Shown here: piece after piece, positions 53,026-61,859 of the stretch | How the letters are laid out: every line of letters begins with the position of its first letter | Position numbering within the stretch: the first letter of the stretch is position 1 | Origin: Pseudomonas brassicacearum | GTDB lineage: Bacteria; Pseudomonadota; Gammaproteobacteria; Pseudomonadales; Pseudomonadaceae | DNA: 64,000 bases | NCBI RefSeq assembly: GCF_009601685.2 | Contig: NZ_CP045701.2 | Coordinates: 3,658,001 to 3,722,000 of the forward strand | Reading direction: 5' to 3' | Made by a program: the position numbers and the translations under genes | Notes under the pieces: generated by a model | Told to the model about the DNA's origin: nothing | What the model saw: the letters and a program-made list of their open reading frames with translations, nothing else | Databases searched by the model: none

Positions 53026-53844
53026 ATGAAAAACCCAGCATTGGCCGTAGCCCTCGGCATTGTCCTCACCCCGCTTTTCATCGCCACCGCCCACGCCGAC
53101 AAGCTCGATGACATCATCGGCTCGGGCAAGCTGCGTTGCGCCGTGACCCTGGACTTTCCGCCCATGGGCTTTCGCGATGAAAGCAACAAGCCGGCGGGCT
53201 TCGACGTGGACTATTGCCACGATCTGGCAAAGGTCCTTGGTGTCGATGCCGAAGTGGTGGAAACGCCGTTCTCCGACCGCATCCCCGCGCTGCTGTCCGG
53301 CCGCGCCGATGTCATCGTCGCCTCCACATCCGACACCCTGGAGCGGGCCAAGACCGTGGGCCTGACCGTGCCCTACTTCGCCTTCCAAATGGTCGTGCTG
53401 ACCCGCGACAACACCGGCATCAACAGCTACGCCGACCTCAAGGGCAAGGCCCTGGGCAACACCAGCAGCACCTATGAAGCCATCGCCCTGGAGAAGGACC
53501 AGAAGAGTTGGGGCAGCGGCAGCTTCCGCGCCTACCAGTCGCAGAACGACACCTTGTTGGCCGTCGCCCAGGGGCACATCGATGCCACCGTGGTGACCAA
53601 CACCGTGGCCGCCGCGACCCTCAAGTCGGGTAAGTACAAGGGCCTGAAGATCGCCGGTGACGCGCCCTACGTCATCGACTACGTGTCCCTCGGCGCCAAG
53701 CGTAGCGAATACGGCCTGCTCAACTACCTCAACCTGTTCGTCAACCAGCAGGTACGCACGGGCCGCTACAAGGAGCTGTTCGTCAAATGGGTCGGCACCG
53801 ACATTGCGCCGGCCAACCTGACCGTTCCCCAGGTCTACTACTGA
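53026..53844 (+). CDS. amino-acid type ABC transporter substrate-binding protein
   Basis: This 272-residue periplasmic protein has a signal peptide ending AHA near residue 24 and family-3 binding-protein blocks: GKLRCAVTLDFPPMGFRD, GFDVDYCHDLAKVLG, SDRIPALLSGRADVIVASTSDTLERAK and GNTSSTYEAIALEK. It would capture an amino acid-like substrate, most plausibly a hydroxyproline given the enzymes downstream. It starts an operon with a fused aconitase X gene and two permeases and an ATPase. A GTATAC operator lies 48 bases upstream. Confidence 0.92.
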   Translation: MKNPALAVALGIVLTPLFIATAHADKLDDIIGSGKLRCAVTLDFPPMGFRDESNKPAGFDVDYCHDLAKVLGVDAEVVETPFSDRIPALLSGRADVIVASTSDTLERAKTVGLTVPYFAFQMVVLTRDNTGINSYADLKGKALGNTSSTYEAIALEKDQKSWGSGSFRAYQSQNDTLLAVAQGHIDATVVTNTVAAATLKSGKYKGLKIAGDAPYVIDYVSLGAKRSEYGLLNYLNLFVNQQVRTGRYKELFVKWVGTDIAPANLTVPQVYY

Positions 53845-53854
53845 GGATCGGCGC

Positions 53855-55633
53855 ATGCCAAGCACGCCTGTCCGTGTGAACGGCCGCAGCCTGGTGGAGG
53901 GTGCCGCCCAGGGCGCCCTGCTGTTCGCCGATGTTGGCTTGAGCTTCTGGGGCGGGGTCGATCCGGCCAGCGGCGAGGTCATCGACCGTCACCATCCCTT
54001 GAGTGGCCAGCGCCTGGCCGGGCGCGTGCTGGCGATCCCCAGCGGACGCGGCTCCTGCACCGGCAGCAGCGTCTTGATGGAACTGATCAGCAACGGCCAT
54101 GCACCGGCGGCCCTGGTGCTGGCCGAAGCCGATGAAATCCTGACCCTGGGCGTGCTGGTGGCGCAGGTGATTTTCCAACGCTCGCTGCCGGTAGTGTGCG
54201 TGGGGCACGAGGCCTTCAATGGGCTGCGTGGCCAGGGTTTCGTGCGCCTGGATGGCGAGGTCCTGACACTGTCTGGCCAGCCGCCAAACGACGGTTGGCA
54301 AGGTTCTGACGCAGCGTCGCAGCCGCCCACGCCCTCAACCCTGGCGCTGAGCGAACAGGACCGGGCGTTGCTCGACGGCAGCCACGGCAAGGCCGCCCAA
54401 GTGGCGATGCAAATCGTGCTGCGCATGGCCGAGATCCAGGGCGCCACGCAACTGCTGGACGTGACCCAGGCCCACATCGACGGCTGCATCTACACCGGCC
54501 CGGCCAGCCTGCGCTTTGCCGAACAACTGGTGCAGTGGGGGGCGAAGGTTCGCGTCCCCACCACCCTCAACTCGATCTCCGTGGACCAGCGCCGTTGGCG
54601 AGAACTGGGCGTCGATCCGGCCCTGGGCGAGCCGGCCAGTGCCCTGGGCGATGCCTACATGGCGATGGGTGCCCAACTGAGTTTCACCTGCGCCCCCTAC
54701 CTGCTGGACACCGCGCCAAAGGCCGGCGAACAAATCGTCTGGGCCGAATCCAACGCGGTGGTCTACGCCAACAGCGTGCTGGGGGCGCGCACGCAGAAGT
54801 ACCCGGACTTCCTCGATATCTGCATCGCCCTGTGCGGACGGGCACCGCTGAGCGGCTGCCATCTCGACGATCCACGCAAGGCCCAACTGATCGTCGACGT
54901 ACCGGCGCTGGGTCACGTGGATGACAGTTTCTATCCGCTGCTGGGCTATCACATCGGCAGCCTGGCGGGCCGGCGCATCCCGCTGATACGTGGGCTGGAA
55001 CACGCCGCGCCCACCCTGGACGACCTCAAGGCCTTCGGCGCCGCGTTCGCCACCACCAGCGCCGCGCCGTTGTTCCACATCGCCGGGGTAACGCCGGAAG
55101 CCCTCGACCCGGCCGATGTCCTGGAGAGCGACGTCACCTTGCCGCAGGAAAGCGTCGATGCCGCCGGCCTGCTTGCCAGTTGGCGCGAGCTCAACAGCGC
55201 CCGGGACAACTGGGTGGACGTGGTGTCCCTGGGTAACCCGCATTTTTCCCTCAGCGAATTCGCCGCCCTCGCGACCTTGTGCGCGGGGCGGGTCAAGCAT
55301 CCGTATGTGGTGCTGGCGATCACCTGTGGCCGGACGGTGCTGGAGCAGGCCCGCAAAGCCGGGTATCTGACCGCCATCGAAGCCTTCGGCGCGGTGCTGG
55401 TGACCGACACCTGCTGGTGCATGTTGGGCGAACCGGTGATTCCGCCCCACGCCACCACGCTGATGACCAACTCCGGTAAATACGCCCACTACGCACCGGG
55501 CCTGGTCGGGCGTGGGGTGCACTTCGCCGCCCTCGCCGAATGCGTCGAGGCCGCCTGCACCGCCTCGACCCGCGGCCAGCCGCCGGCGTGGCTGCAACCC
55601 ACCGCCCGCACGGGGAGCCCGACTCATGTTTGA
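53855..55633 (+). CDS. fused aconitase X (candidate cis-3-hydroxy-L-proline dehydratase)
   Basis: This 592-residue protein joins the small swivel domain (about residues 1-135, GAAQGALLF...GRGSCTGSSVLMELI) to the large aconitase X domain (about 160-575, ADHIDGCIYTG-like VTQAHIDGCIYTG, SVLGARTQKYPDFLDICIALCGRAPLSGCH). AcnX enzymes of this fused bacterial type have been shown to dehydrate cis-3-hydroxy-L-proline to pyrroline-2-carboxylate. Its stop overlaps the permease start by 8 bases, showing it belongs to the transport operon. Confidence 0.85.
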   Translation: MPSTPVRVNGRSLVEGAAQGALLFADVGLSFWGGVDPASGEVIDRHHPLSGQRLAGRVLAIPSGRGSCTGSSVLMELISNGHAPAALVLAEADEILTLGVLVAQVIFQRSLPVVCVGHEAFNGLRGQGFVRLDGEVLTLSGQPPNDGWQGSDAASQPPTPSTLALSEQDRALLDGSHGKAAQVAMQIVLRMAEIQGATQLLDVTQAHIDGCIYTGPASLRFAEQLVQWGAKVRVPTTLNSISVDQRRWRELGVDPALGEPASALGDAYMAMGAQLSFTCAPYLLDTAPKAGEQIVWAESNAVVYANSVLGARTQKYPDFLDICIALCGRAPLSGCHLDDPRKAQLIVDVPALGHVDDSFYPLLGYHIGSLAGRRIPLIRGLEHAAPTLDDLKAFGAAFATTSAAPLFHIAGVTPEALDPADVLESDVTLPQESVDAAGLLASWRELNSARDNWVDVVSLGNPHFSLSEFAALATLCAGRVKHPYVVLAITCGRTVLEQARKAGYLTAIEAFGAVLVTDTCWCMLGEPVIPPHATTLMTNSGKYAHYAPGLVGRGVHFAALAECVEAACTASTRGQPPAWLQPTARTGSPTHV

Positions 55634-56291
55634 CTACAGCTTCCAATGGCGCCCGGCCTTGCGCGCCCTGCCCGACATGCTCGCCGGAGCCTGGGTAACG
55701 TTCGAAACCGCCGCGCTGTCGATGATATTCGGCGTGCTGATCGCCCTGGTGCTGACGGTCATGCGCCAGGCCCCGAATCGCGTGCTGCGGGGCGTGGGCA
55801 ATGGCTGGGTGTCCATCGCCCGCAACACGCCCTCGCTGTTCCAGATCTACATCCTCTACTTCGGCCTCGGCTCCCTCGGGCTGCACGTCAGTTCCTGGCT
55901 GGCCTTGCTGGCCGGGATCACCTTCAACAACGCCGGCTACCTGGCGGAAAACTTTCGCGGCGGCCTCAAGGCCGTGCCCAGTACGCAAATGCGCGCCGCT
56001 CGCTCCCTGGGGATGAGCGCTTTCCAGGCGTACCGGATGATCATCGTCCCGCAACTGTTGCGCATCGTGTTCTACCCGTTGACCAACCAGATGGTCTGGG
56101 CGGTGCTGATGACGTCCCTGGGCGTGGTCGTCGGCCTGAACGACGACCTCACCGGTGTCACCCAGGAATACAACGTCAAGACCTTCCGCACCTTCGAATA
56201 CTTCGCCCTTGCGGCGGTGCTGTATTACCTGATCGCCAAGCTGATCGTCGGTTTGGCCCGGCTGTTGTCCTGGCGCTTGTTCCGCTATTGA
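55626..56291 (+). CDS. amino-acid type ABC transporter permease 1
   Basis: This 221-residue protein has five membrane helices and the coupling loop RAARSLGMSAFQAYRMIIVPQLLRIVF near residues 120-145, typical of HisM/GlnP-type permeases. It starts MFDYSFQWRPALRALPDMLAGAWVTF. It pairs with the next gene to form the inner-membrane channel. The start overlaps the aconitase X stop by 8 bases. Confidence 0.93.
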   Translation: MFDYSFQWRPALRALPDMLAGAWVTFETAALSMIFGVLIALVLTVMRQAPNRVLRGVGNGWVSIARNTPSLFQIYILYFGLGSLGLHVSSWLALLAGITFNNAGYLAENFRGGLKAVPSTQMRAARSLGMSAFQAYRMIIVPQLLRIVFYPLTNQMVWAVLMTSLGVVVGLNDDLTGVTQEYNVKTFRTFEYFALAAVLYYLIAKLIVGLARLLSWRLFRY

Positions 56292-56300
56292 GGGCTGGTC

Positions 56301-56951
56301 ATGTTTTCTACAAGCCTCACTGTTAACGACCTGTTGTACTTGCTCGAGGGCGCCTGGGTCACGCTGCAATTGACCGCGTGGTCGATCCTGATGGGCACCC
56401 TGGCCGGGCTGCTGTTCGGCCTGCTGCGGGCGCTGTTGCCGCGGGCCAGCCTGCCCCTGGCCTGGGTATTGGATGCGTTTCGCAGCGTGCCGCTGCTGAT
56501 CCAGTTCGTGCTGTTCAACTCGCTCAAGAGCATCGTCGGCCTGAACCTCAGCGCCTTTGCCGTCGGTTGCATCGTCCTCGGGGTCTATGCCGCGGCTTAC
56601 TTCACCGAGATCGTGCGCGGTGGCGTGCTGGCGGTGCCGTTGAGCACCCGCCGGGCCAGCCGGTCACTGGGCCTGAGCTATGTGCAGGACCTGCGCTTCA
56701 TCGTCCTGCCGATTGCCACGCGGGTGGCCTTTCCCGGCTGGCTGAACCTGGTACTGGGCGTGATGAAAGACACCGCGCTGGTGATGTGGATCGGCATCGT
56801 CGAATTGCTGCGGGCGTCGCAAACCATCGTCACGCGCATTCAGGAACCCCTGCTGGTGCTGTGCATCGCGGGCCTCATTTACTACGTCATGAGCCTGGTG
56901 GTCGCCCGCCTCGGCGCACGCCTGGAAAGAAGGTGGCAGGAAAATGATTGA
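56301..56951 (+). CDS. amino-acid type ABC transporter permease 2
   Basis: This 216-residue protein has five helices and the coupling loop RRASRSLGLSYVQDLRFIVLPIATRVAFPGW near residue 115-145. It is paralogous to the preceding permease and forms the second half of the channel. It begins 9 bases after that gene and overlaps the ATPase gene by 8 bases. Confidence 0.93.
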   Translation: MFSTSLTVNDLLYLLEGAWVTLQLTAWSILMGTLAGLLFGLLRALLPRASLPLAWVLDAFRSVPLLIQFVLFNSLKSIVGLNLSAFAVGCIVLGVYAAAYFTEIVRGGVLAVPLSTRRASRSLGLSYVQDLRFIVLPIATRVAFPGWLNLVLGVMKDTALVMWIGIVELLRASQTIVTRIQEPLLVLCIAGLIYYVMSLVVARLGARLERRWQEND

Positions 56952-57666
56952 GATCGAAAACGTACACAAATCCTTCGGTGACCTGGAAGTGGTCAAAGGT
57001 GTGAGCCTGACGGTGGACAAGGGCGAAGTGGTGTCGATCATCGGCGGTTCCGGCTCTGGCAAGTCGACCCTGCTGATGTGCATCAACGGCCTGGAACCGA
57101 TCCAGAAAGGCAGCATCCGCGTGGACGGCATCGAGGTCCATGACCGCGCCACCGACCTCAATCGCCTGCGGCAGAAAATCGGCATCGTGTTCCAGCAATG
57201 GAACGCCTTCCCCCACCTGACCGTGCTGGAAAACGTGATGCTGGCGCCGCGCAAGGTGCTGGGCAAAAGCCGGCAGGACGCCGAAGCACTGGCGGTGCAA
57301 CAGCTTGAGCATGTGGGCTTGGGGGACAAGCTCAAGGCCTTCCCCGGCAAGCTTTCCGGCGGCCAGCAGCAGCGCATGGCCATCGCCCGGGCGCTGGCGA
57401 TGTCGCCGGACTACATGCTCTTCGACGAAGCCACCTCGGCCCTCGACCCGCAACTGGTGGGCGAAGTGCTGGACACCATGCGCATGCTCGCCGAAGACGG
57501 CATGACCATGGTGCTGGTGACCCACGAGATCCGCTTCGCCCGGGACGTGTCCGACCGCGTGGCGTTCTTTTGCAATGGCCGGGTCCATGAGATCGGGCCG
57601 CCGGACCAGGTGATCGGCAATCCGGTGCAGTCGGAGACGGCGGCGTTTCTCAAGTCGGTGAAATAG
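56944..57666 (+). CDS. amino-acid type ABC transporter ATPase
   Basis: This 240-residue ATPase has Walker A GGSGSGKSTLL near residues 35-45, signature [17 protein letters not shown] near 135 and Walker B MLFDEATSALDP near 158. It fits the GlnQ/HisP group. It is the last gene of the transport operon and is followed by a REPIN. Confidence 0.95.
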   Translation: MIEIENVHKSFGDLEVVKGVSLTVDKGEVVSIIGGSGSGKSTLLMCINGLEPIQKGSIRVDGIEVHDRATDLNRLRQKIGIVFQQWNAFPHLTVLENVMLAPRKVLGKSRQDAEALAVQQLEHVGLGDKLKAFPGKLSGGQQQRMAIARALAMSPDYMLFDEATSALDPQLVGEVLDTMRMLAEDGMTMVLVTHEIRFARDVSDRVAFFCNGRVHEIGPPDQVIGNPVQSETAAFLKSVK

Positions 57667-57671
57667 CCGAT

Positions 57672-57779
57672 GGCCTCATCGCGAGCAAGCTCGCTCCCAC
57701 ACTGGTTTTGTGTACACAGCTCAATCCATGTGTCCACCCCAGAACCCTGTGGGAGCAAGGCTTGCCCGCGATGAGGCCC
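57672..57779. repeat. REPIN between the ATPase and racemase-family genes
   Basis: TCATCGCGAGCAAGCTCGCT at 57677-57696 is inverted relative to GGGAGCAAGGCTTGCCCGCG at 57751-57770. The arms extend into GGCCTCATCGCG and CGCGATGAGGCC. Confidence 0.9.
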
Positions 57780-57805
57780 GACCAGACAACACAAGGATTT
57801 GATTC

Positions 57806-58834
57806 ATGCGCTCATCAAAAGTCATCCATGTCATCAGCTGCCACGCCGAAGGCGAAGTCGGCGACGTGATCGTCGGCGGCGTCGCCCCACCCCCTGGCGC
57901 CACCGTGTGGGAACAATCACGCTGGATCGCCCAGGACCAGACCCTGCGCAACTTCGTCCTCAACGAGCCCCGCGGCGGTGTGTTCCGCCACGTCAACCTG
58001 CTGGTGCCGGCCAAGGACCCGCGGGCGCAAATGGCCTGGATCATCATGGAACCGGCCGACACCCCGCCGATGTCCGGCTCCAACTCGTTGTGCGTCGCCA
58101 CCGTGCTGCTGGACAGCGGCATCCTGCCGATGACCGAACCCCAGACCCGCCTGGTGCTCGAGGCCCCGGGTGGCCTGATCGAAGCGGTGGCCGACTGCCG
58201 CGACGGCAAGGTGCAACGGGTCGAGATCAAGAACGTGCCCTCCTTCGCCGACCGCCTCGATGCCTGGATCGAAGTCGAGGGCCTGGGCTCGTTGCAAGTG
58301 GACACCGCCTACGGCGGCGACAGTTTTGTCATCGTCGACGCCCAGCGCCTGGGCTTTGCCATCCGCCCTGATGAAGCCGCCGAGCTGGTGGCCATGGGCT
58401 TGAAGATCACCCGCGCCGCCAACGAACAATTGGGCTTCGTGCATCCGCTGAACCCCGACTGGTCGCACATCTCGTTCTGCCAGATCGCCGCGCCCATCGT
58501 CCAGGAAAACGGCATCGCCACCGGTGCCAATGCCGTGGTGATCCAGCCTGGCAAGATCGACCGCTCGCCCACCGGCACCGGCTGTTCGGCGCGCATGGCG
58601 GTGCTGCACGCCAAGGGCTTGATGCAGGTCGGCGAACGGTTTATCGGCCGCTCGATCATCGGTTCCGAATTCCACTGCCGCATCGACTCACTGACCGAGG
58701 TGGCCGGACGCCCGGCGATTTATCCGTGCATTGCCGGACGGGCGTGGATTACCGGCACCCATCAGCTGTTGCTCGACCCGGCCGATCCGTGGCCCGAGGG
58801 CTATCGGCTTTCGGATACCTGGCCGGGTGCATGA
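57806..58834 (+). CDS. proline racemase-superfamily enzyme with Ser/Thr active-site pair
   Basis: This 342-residue protein has the diaminopimelate-epimerase-like fold of proline racemases and hydroxyproline epimerases/dehydratases. The two catalytic positions are normally Cys/Cys in epimerases (MCGHGT and RSPCGTG) and Cys/Thr in trans-3-hydroxyproline dehydratases. Here they are Ser90 (MSGSNSLC) and Thr256 (RSPTGTGC), with Cys nearby at 96 and 260. This argues against racemisation and suggests a dehydratase-like or new reaction. It lies between two REPINs, after an aconitase X and its transporter and before a DapA-family enzyme. Confidence 0.85.
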   Translation: MRSSKVIHVISCHAEGEVGDVIVGGVAPPPGATVWEQSRWIAQDQTLRNFVLNEPRGGVFRHVNLLVPAKDPRAQMAWIIMEPADTPPMSGSNSLCVATVLLDSGILPMTEPQTRLVLEAPGGLIEAVADCRDGKVQRVEIKNVPSFADRLDAWIEVEGLGSLQVDTAYGGDSFVIVDAQRLGFAIRPDEAAELVAMGLKITRAANEQLGFVHPLNPDWSHISFCQIAAPIVQENGIATGANAVVIQPGKIDRSPTGTGCSARMAVLHAKGLMQVGERFIGRSIIGSEFHCRIDSLTEVAGRPAIYPCIAGRAWITGTHQLLLDPADPWPEGYRLSDTWPGA

Positions 58835-58854
58835 TTTTCAGATTTGCATACAGC

Positions 58855-58945
58855 CCTGTGGGAGCAAGGCTTGCCCGCGATGAAGATGACGCGGTTTTCC
58901 GTGAAACCGAGGCGCCTGCATCGCGAGCAAGCTTTGCTCCCACAG
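58855..58945. repeat. REPIN before the DapA-family gene
   Basis: CTGTGGGAGCAAGGCTTGCC at 58856-58875 is inverted relative to GCGAGCAAGCTTTGCTCCCA at 58923-58942. Confidence 0.9.
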
Positions 58946-58974
58946 CGGATTTGTTGTGAATTCACCTTTATCTG

Positions 58975-58986
58975 CGTATACGAAAT
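58975..58986. promoter_or_regulatory. GTATAC-centred operator, copy 2
   Basis: CGTATACGAAAT is identical to 52969-52980 upstream of the transporter operon. It lies 21 bases before the DapA-family start and suggests shared control of the two transcription units. Confidence 0.65.
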
Positions 58987-59006
58987 ACCATAACCGGAGA
59001 CAACCC

Positions 59007-59924
59007 ATGAGCAAACGCATCAACTGGAGCGGCGTCTTCCCTGCCGTCACCACCCAATTCAACGATGACTTTTCCATCAACCTGGAAAAAACCCACGAAG
59101 TGATTTCCAACGTCATTCGTGATGGCGTCTCCGGCCTGGTGGTCTGCGGGTCGGTGGGGGAAAACACGTCCCTGAGCGCCGAGGAAAAAATCGCCGTGAC
59201 CGAAGTGGCGGTAGACGCCTCCCGTGGCCGCGTGCCGGTGATCTGCGGCGTGGCCGAATTCACCAGCGTGCAAGCCGCCAAGGTGGCCAACGCGGTGCGC
59301 AAGGTCGGGGTTGACGGGGTGATGCTGATGCCGGCGCTGGTCTACGGCTCCAAACCGTTCGAGACCGCCGAGCATTTCCGCTACGTAGCCCGGCATGCCG
59401 ACGTGCCCTTGATGGTCTACAACAACCCGCCGATCTACAAGAATGACGTAACACCGGACATCCTGATTTCCCTGGCCGATTGCGACAACGTGGTGTGTTT
59501 CAAGGATTCCTCCGGTGACACCCGGCGCTTCATCGACGTGCGCAACGAAGTCGGCGACCGTTTTGTGTTGTTCGCCGGCCTCGATGACGTGGTGCTGGAA
59601 AGCCTCGCCGTGGGGGCCGAAGGTTGGGTTTCGGGCATGTCCAACGTGTTCCCGAAGGAAGGCGAGACCATTTTCCGCCTGGCCCGCGCCGGACGCTTTG
59701 CCGAAGCGATGCCGATCTATGAATGGCTGATGCCGATCCTGCACCTGGACGCCCGCGCCGACCTGGTGCAATGCATCAAGCTGTGCGAAGCCATCGCCGG
59801 CCGCGGCAGCGCCCTCACCCGCCCACCGCGCCTGGCCCTGCCGCAAGCGGACCGGGCGTATGTGGAGCAGATCATGGCCAAGGCCCTGGCGAATCGGCCG
59901 ATGTTGCCGGATGTGGGGCTTTAA
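59007..59924 (+). CDS. dihydrodipicolinate synthase-family lyase/deaminase
   Basis: This 305-residue protein has the DapA TIM-barrel with the Schiff-base Lys166 in VVCFKDSSGD, Tyr138 in LMVYNNPP and the glycine-rich CGSVGENTSLS near residue 48-58. In hydroxyproline breakdown a DapA-family enzyme (LhpC) deaminates pyrroline-4-hydroxy-2-carboxylate, so this may be its counterpart here; other aldolase activities are possible. CCGGAGACAACCC precedes ATG 59007. A GTATAC operator is shared with the transport operon. Confidence 0.87.
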   Translation: MSKRINWSGVFPAVTTQFNDDFSINLEKTHEVISNVIRDGVSGLVVCGSVGENTSLSAEEKIAVTEVAVDASRGRVPVICGVAEFTSVQAAKVANAVRKVGVDGVMLMPALVYGSKPFETAEHFRYVARHADVPLMVYNNPPIYKNDVTPDILISLADCDNVVCFKDSSGDTRRFIDVRNEVGDRFVLFAGLDDVVLESLAVGAEGWVSGMSNVFPKEGETIFRLARAGRFAEAMPIYEWLMPILHLDARADLVQCIKLCEAIAGRGSALTRPPRLALPQADRAYVEQIMAKALANRPMLPDVGL

Positions 59925-59958
59925 GGTCCGACCTAACCCGCAAGGCAGATGAAGAACC

Positions 59959-60066
59959 CCCTGTGGGAGCGGCGGTGCGGCGATCCGACTTGCTCGCGAA
60001 AGCGGTCTGTCTGACATGACTATGCTGGATGTACCGCCGTCTTCGCGAGCAAGCTCGCTCCCACAC
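59959..60066. repeat. REPIN with altered left REP
   Basis: The left arm CTGTGGGAGCGGCGGTGCGG (59961) is interrupted by extra bases before TTGCTCGCGA (59990); the right arm is a standard TCGCGAGCAAGCTCGCTCCC at 60043-60062. Confidence 0.75.
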
Positions 60067-60085
60067 CGTTTTGACGAGGCTTCCC

Positions 60086-60640
60086 ATGAATTATTTCCTG
60101 GCCCAGGCCCTGAACAACCGATGGGCCAACCACAGGCTACTCGGCGCTTGCGCGCAGTTGAGCGAGGCCGAATACGAAGCGTCGCGCACGGGGTTCTTCC
60201 CGTCCATCCAAGCCACGCTTTGCCACATCCTGGAAGTGGACCGCTATTACCTCACCGCCCTGGAAGGCGACCGCGATGGGCAGATAAAGGACTTTTCCGA
60301 AACCCTGGCCTTTGCCCCACTGAAGCAAAGCCAAACCCAAACCGATCAGCGGCTGGTGGCGTTCTGCGAAGCCCTGCGGGAAAAAGACCTCGCCCGCTCC
60401 GTGGAGCTGGTGCGGGTCGACGGTGTGGTGCGCGAGCGTATCGACCGGCTGCTGTTGCACCTGTTCGAACATCAGATCCATCACCGCGGCCAGGTGCATT
60501 CGATGCTCAGTGGCACCGGCATCAAGCCACCGCAGCTCGATGAGTTCTTCCTCGACTGCGACCGTAGGTTTCGGCAAGAGGAAGAGCAGCCACTGCAACT
60601 CAACGAAAGGACCGTCTGGCAAGACTATCGGCCGGGCTGA
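60086..60640 (+). CDS. DinB-family metalloprotein
   Basis: This 184-residue protein has the DinB four-helix pattern with metal-ligand histidines at residue 48 (ATLCHILEVDRYYL) and in LLHLFEHQIHHRGQVHSML near residues 130-140. The family includes thiol-dependent S-transferases and proteins of unknown role. The ATG at 60086 is clean; the longer frame enters REP DNA. It is convergent with the butanediol dehydrogenase gene and probably unrelated to the DapA cluster. Confidence 0.9.
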   Translation: MNYFLAQALNNRWANHRLLGACAQLSEAEYEASRTGFFPSIQATLCHILEVDRYYLTALEGDRDGQIKDFSETLAFAPLKQSQTQTDQRLVAFCEALREKDLARSVELVRVDGVVRERIDRLLLHLFEHQIHHRGQVHSMLSGTGIKPPQLDEFFLDCDRRFRQEEEQPLQLNERTVWQDYRPG

Positions 60641-60711
60641 AAGTCTCCACTGGCCGGAAAAAATGCGATGGCCGCTGCCGGCCATCGCCAAATCGCCCAC
60701 GTCAGGCGCTC

Positions 60712-61806
60712 TTAGATCCGTGCGGGAGACACGATAATTTTCACGTTGTGCTCCTTGTTATTGACCAACTCCTCGAAGCCCTGGCCGACAATCTGCTCCA
60801 GCTGGATGCGTCCGGTCACCAGCGGCGAGATGTCCAGGCGCCCATCGGCGATGAAGGCAATCACATCGGCGAATTCGCCGTTGTAGGCCAGCGCGCCAAG
60901 CACTTGCTTCTCGGTGGAGACCAGTTCAAAGAAGTTGAACTCGCTCGGTTCCTCGAAAATGCCCACCAACACACACTTGCCGGCCTTGCGGATCAGGTCG
61001 ATGGCCAGTTTGGCGGTGTGCTTGTTGCCGATGCATTCGAAACTGACATCGGCCCCCAGGCCAGCGGTCAGGCGGCGGACTTCGGCCAGGGCGTCGCATT
61101 CGTTCGGGTCGATCACGTGGCTGGCCCCGACTTCCAGGGCCTTGGCCTTGCGTGCACCGGACATTTCCAAGGCGATCACCTGGGCCGCCCCGGCGGCCTT
61201 GGCGCACATGATGGTGCACAGGCCGATGGTGCCGGCACCCACCACCACGACGTTCTGGCCCAGCAGGCTCCCGGCTTTTTTCACTGCATGCATGCCCACC
61301 GCCAATGGCTCGATCAACGCACCGGCCTCGGCAGGGAAATCGGCGGGCAGTTTGTAGAGCAGGTTGGCCGGTACGTTGACCAGTTCCGCGAACGCCCCGT
61401 TGTTCATCAGCCCGGTGAAGGCCAGGTTCTCGCAAATGTTGTAGAGCCCATGGGTGCAGTAATAGCAGGTGCCGCAGTGCTGGCAGGCGTCCGCCGCCAC
61501 CGGTTCACCGACACTGAAGCCCTCGACGCCGGCGCCCAGTTCGACGATCTCGCCGCAGAACTCATGGCCGAGGATGCACTGGCCCTTGATCCCGGTCAGC
61601 GGGTGCGGCGCGTCCACCGGAATGAACACTGGCCCGGCTACGTACTCGTGCAGGTCGGAGCCGCAGATGCCGCACCATTGCACGCGGATCTGCACCCAAC
61701 CGGCGGGCGGCGAAATCGGCAGTGGCACGTCTTCGACGCGAATGTCGTTGCGGCCATGCCAGACAGCGGCGCGCATGCTGCGGGTCGGCTTGATTGAAAC
61801 GTTCAT
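60712..61806 (-). CDS. zinc-dependent 2,3-butanediol dehydrogenase
   Basis: This 364-residue medium-chain dehydrogenase has the catalytic zinc ligands in WCGICGSDLHEY and GHEFCGEIVELG and the structural zinc Cys run CQHCGTCYYC. The NAD-binding segment is VVVVGAGTIGLCTIMCAKAAGA. It resembles 2,3-butanediol dehydrogenases, which convert butanediol to acetoin with NAD. Its position after acoB and acoC supports this. GGAGGCAACGTT precedes the ATG. Confidence 0.9.
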   Translation of the reverse strand: MNVSIKPTRSMRAAVWHGRNDIRVEDVPLPISPPAGWVQIRVQWCGICGSDLHEYVAGPVFIPVDAPHPLTGIKGQCILGHEFCGEIVELGAGVEGFSVGEPVAADACQHCGTCYYCTHGLYNICENLAFTGLMNNGAFAELVNVPANLLYKLPADFPAEAGALIEPLAVGMHAVKKAGSLLGQNVVVVGAGTIGLCTIMCAKAAGAAQVIALEMSGARKAKALEVGASHVIDPNECDALAEVRRLTAGLGADVSFECIGNKHTAKLAIDLIRKAGKCVLVGIFEEPSEFNFFELVSTEKQVLGALAYNGEFADVIAFIADGRLDISPLVTGRIQLEQIVGQGFEELVNNKEHNVKIIVSPARI

Positions 61807-61859
61807 AACGTTGCCTCCAGAATTTATAGGGACGACGACGCATGTCGCCGCCCGCTTGA

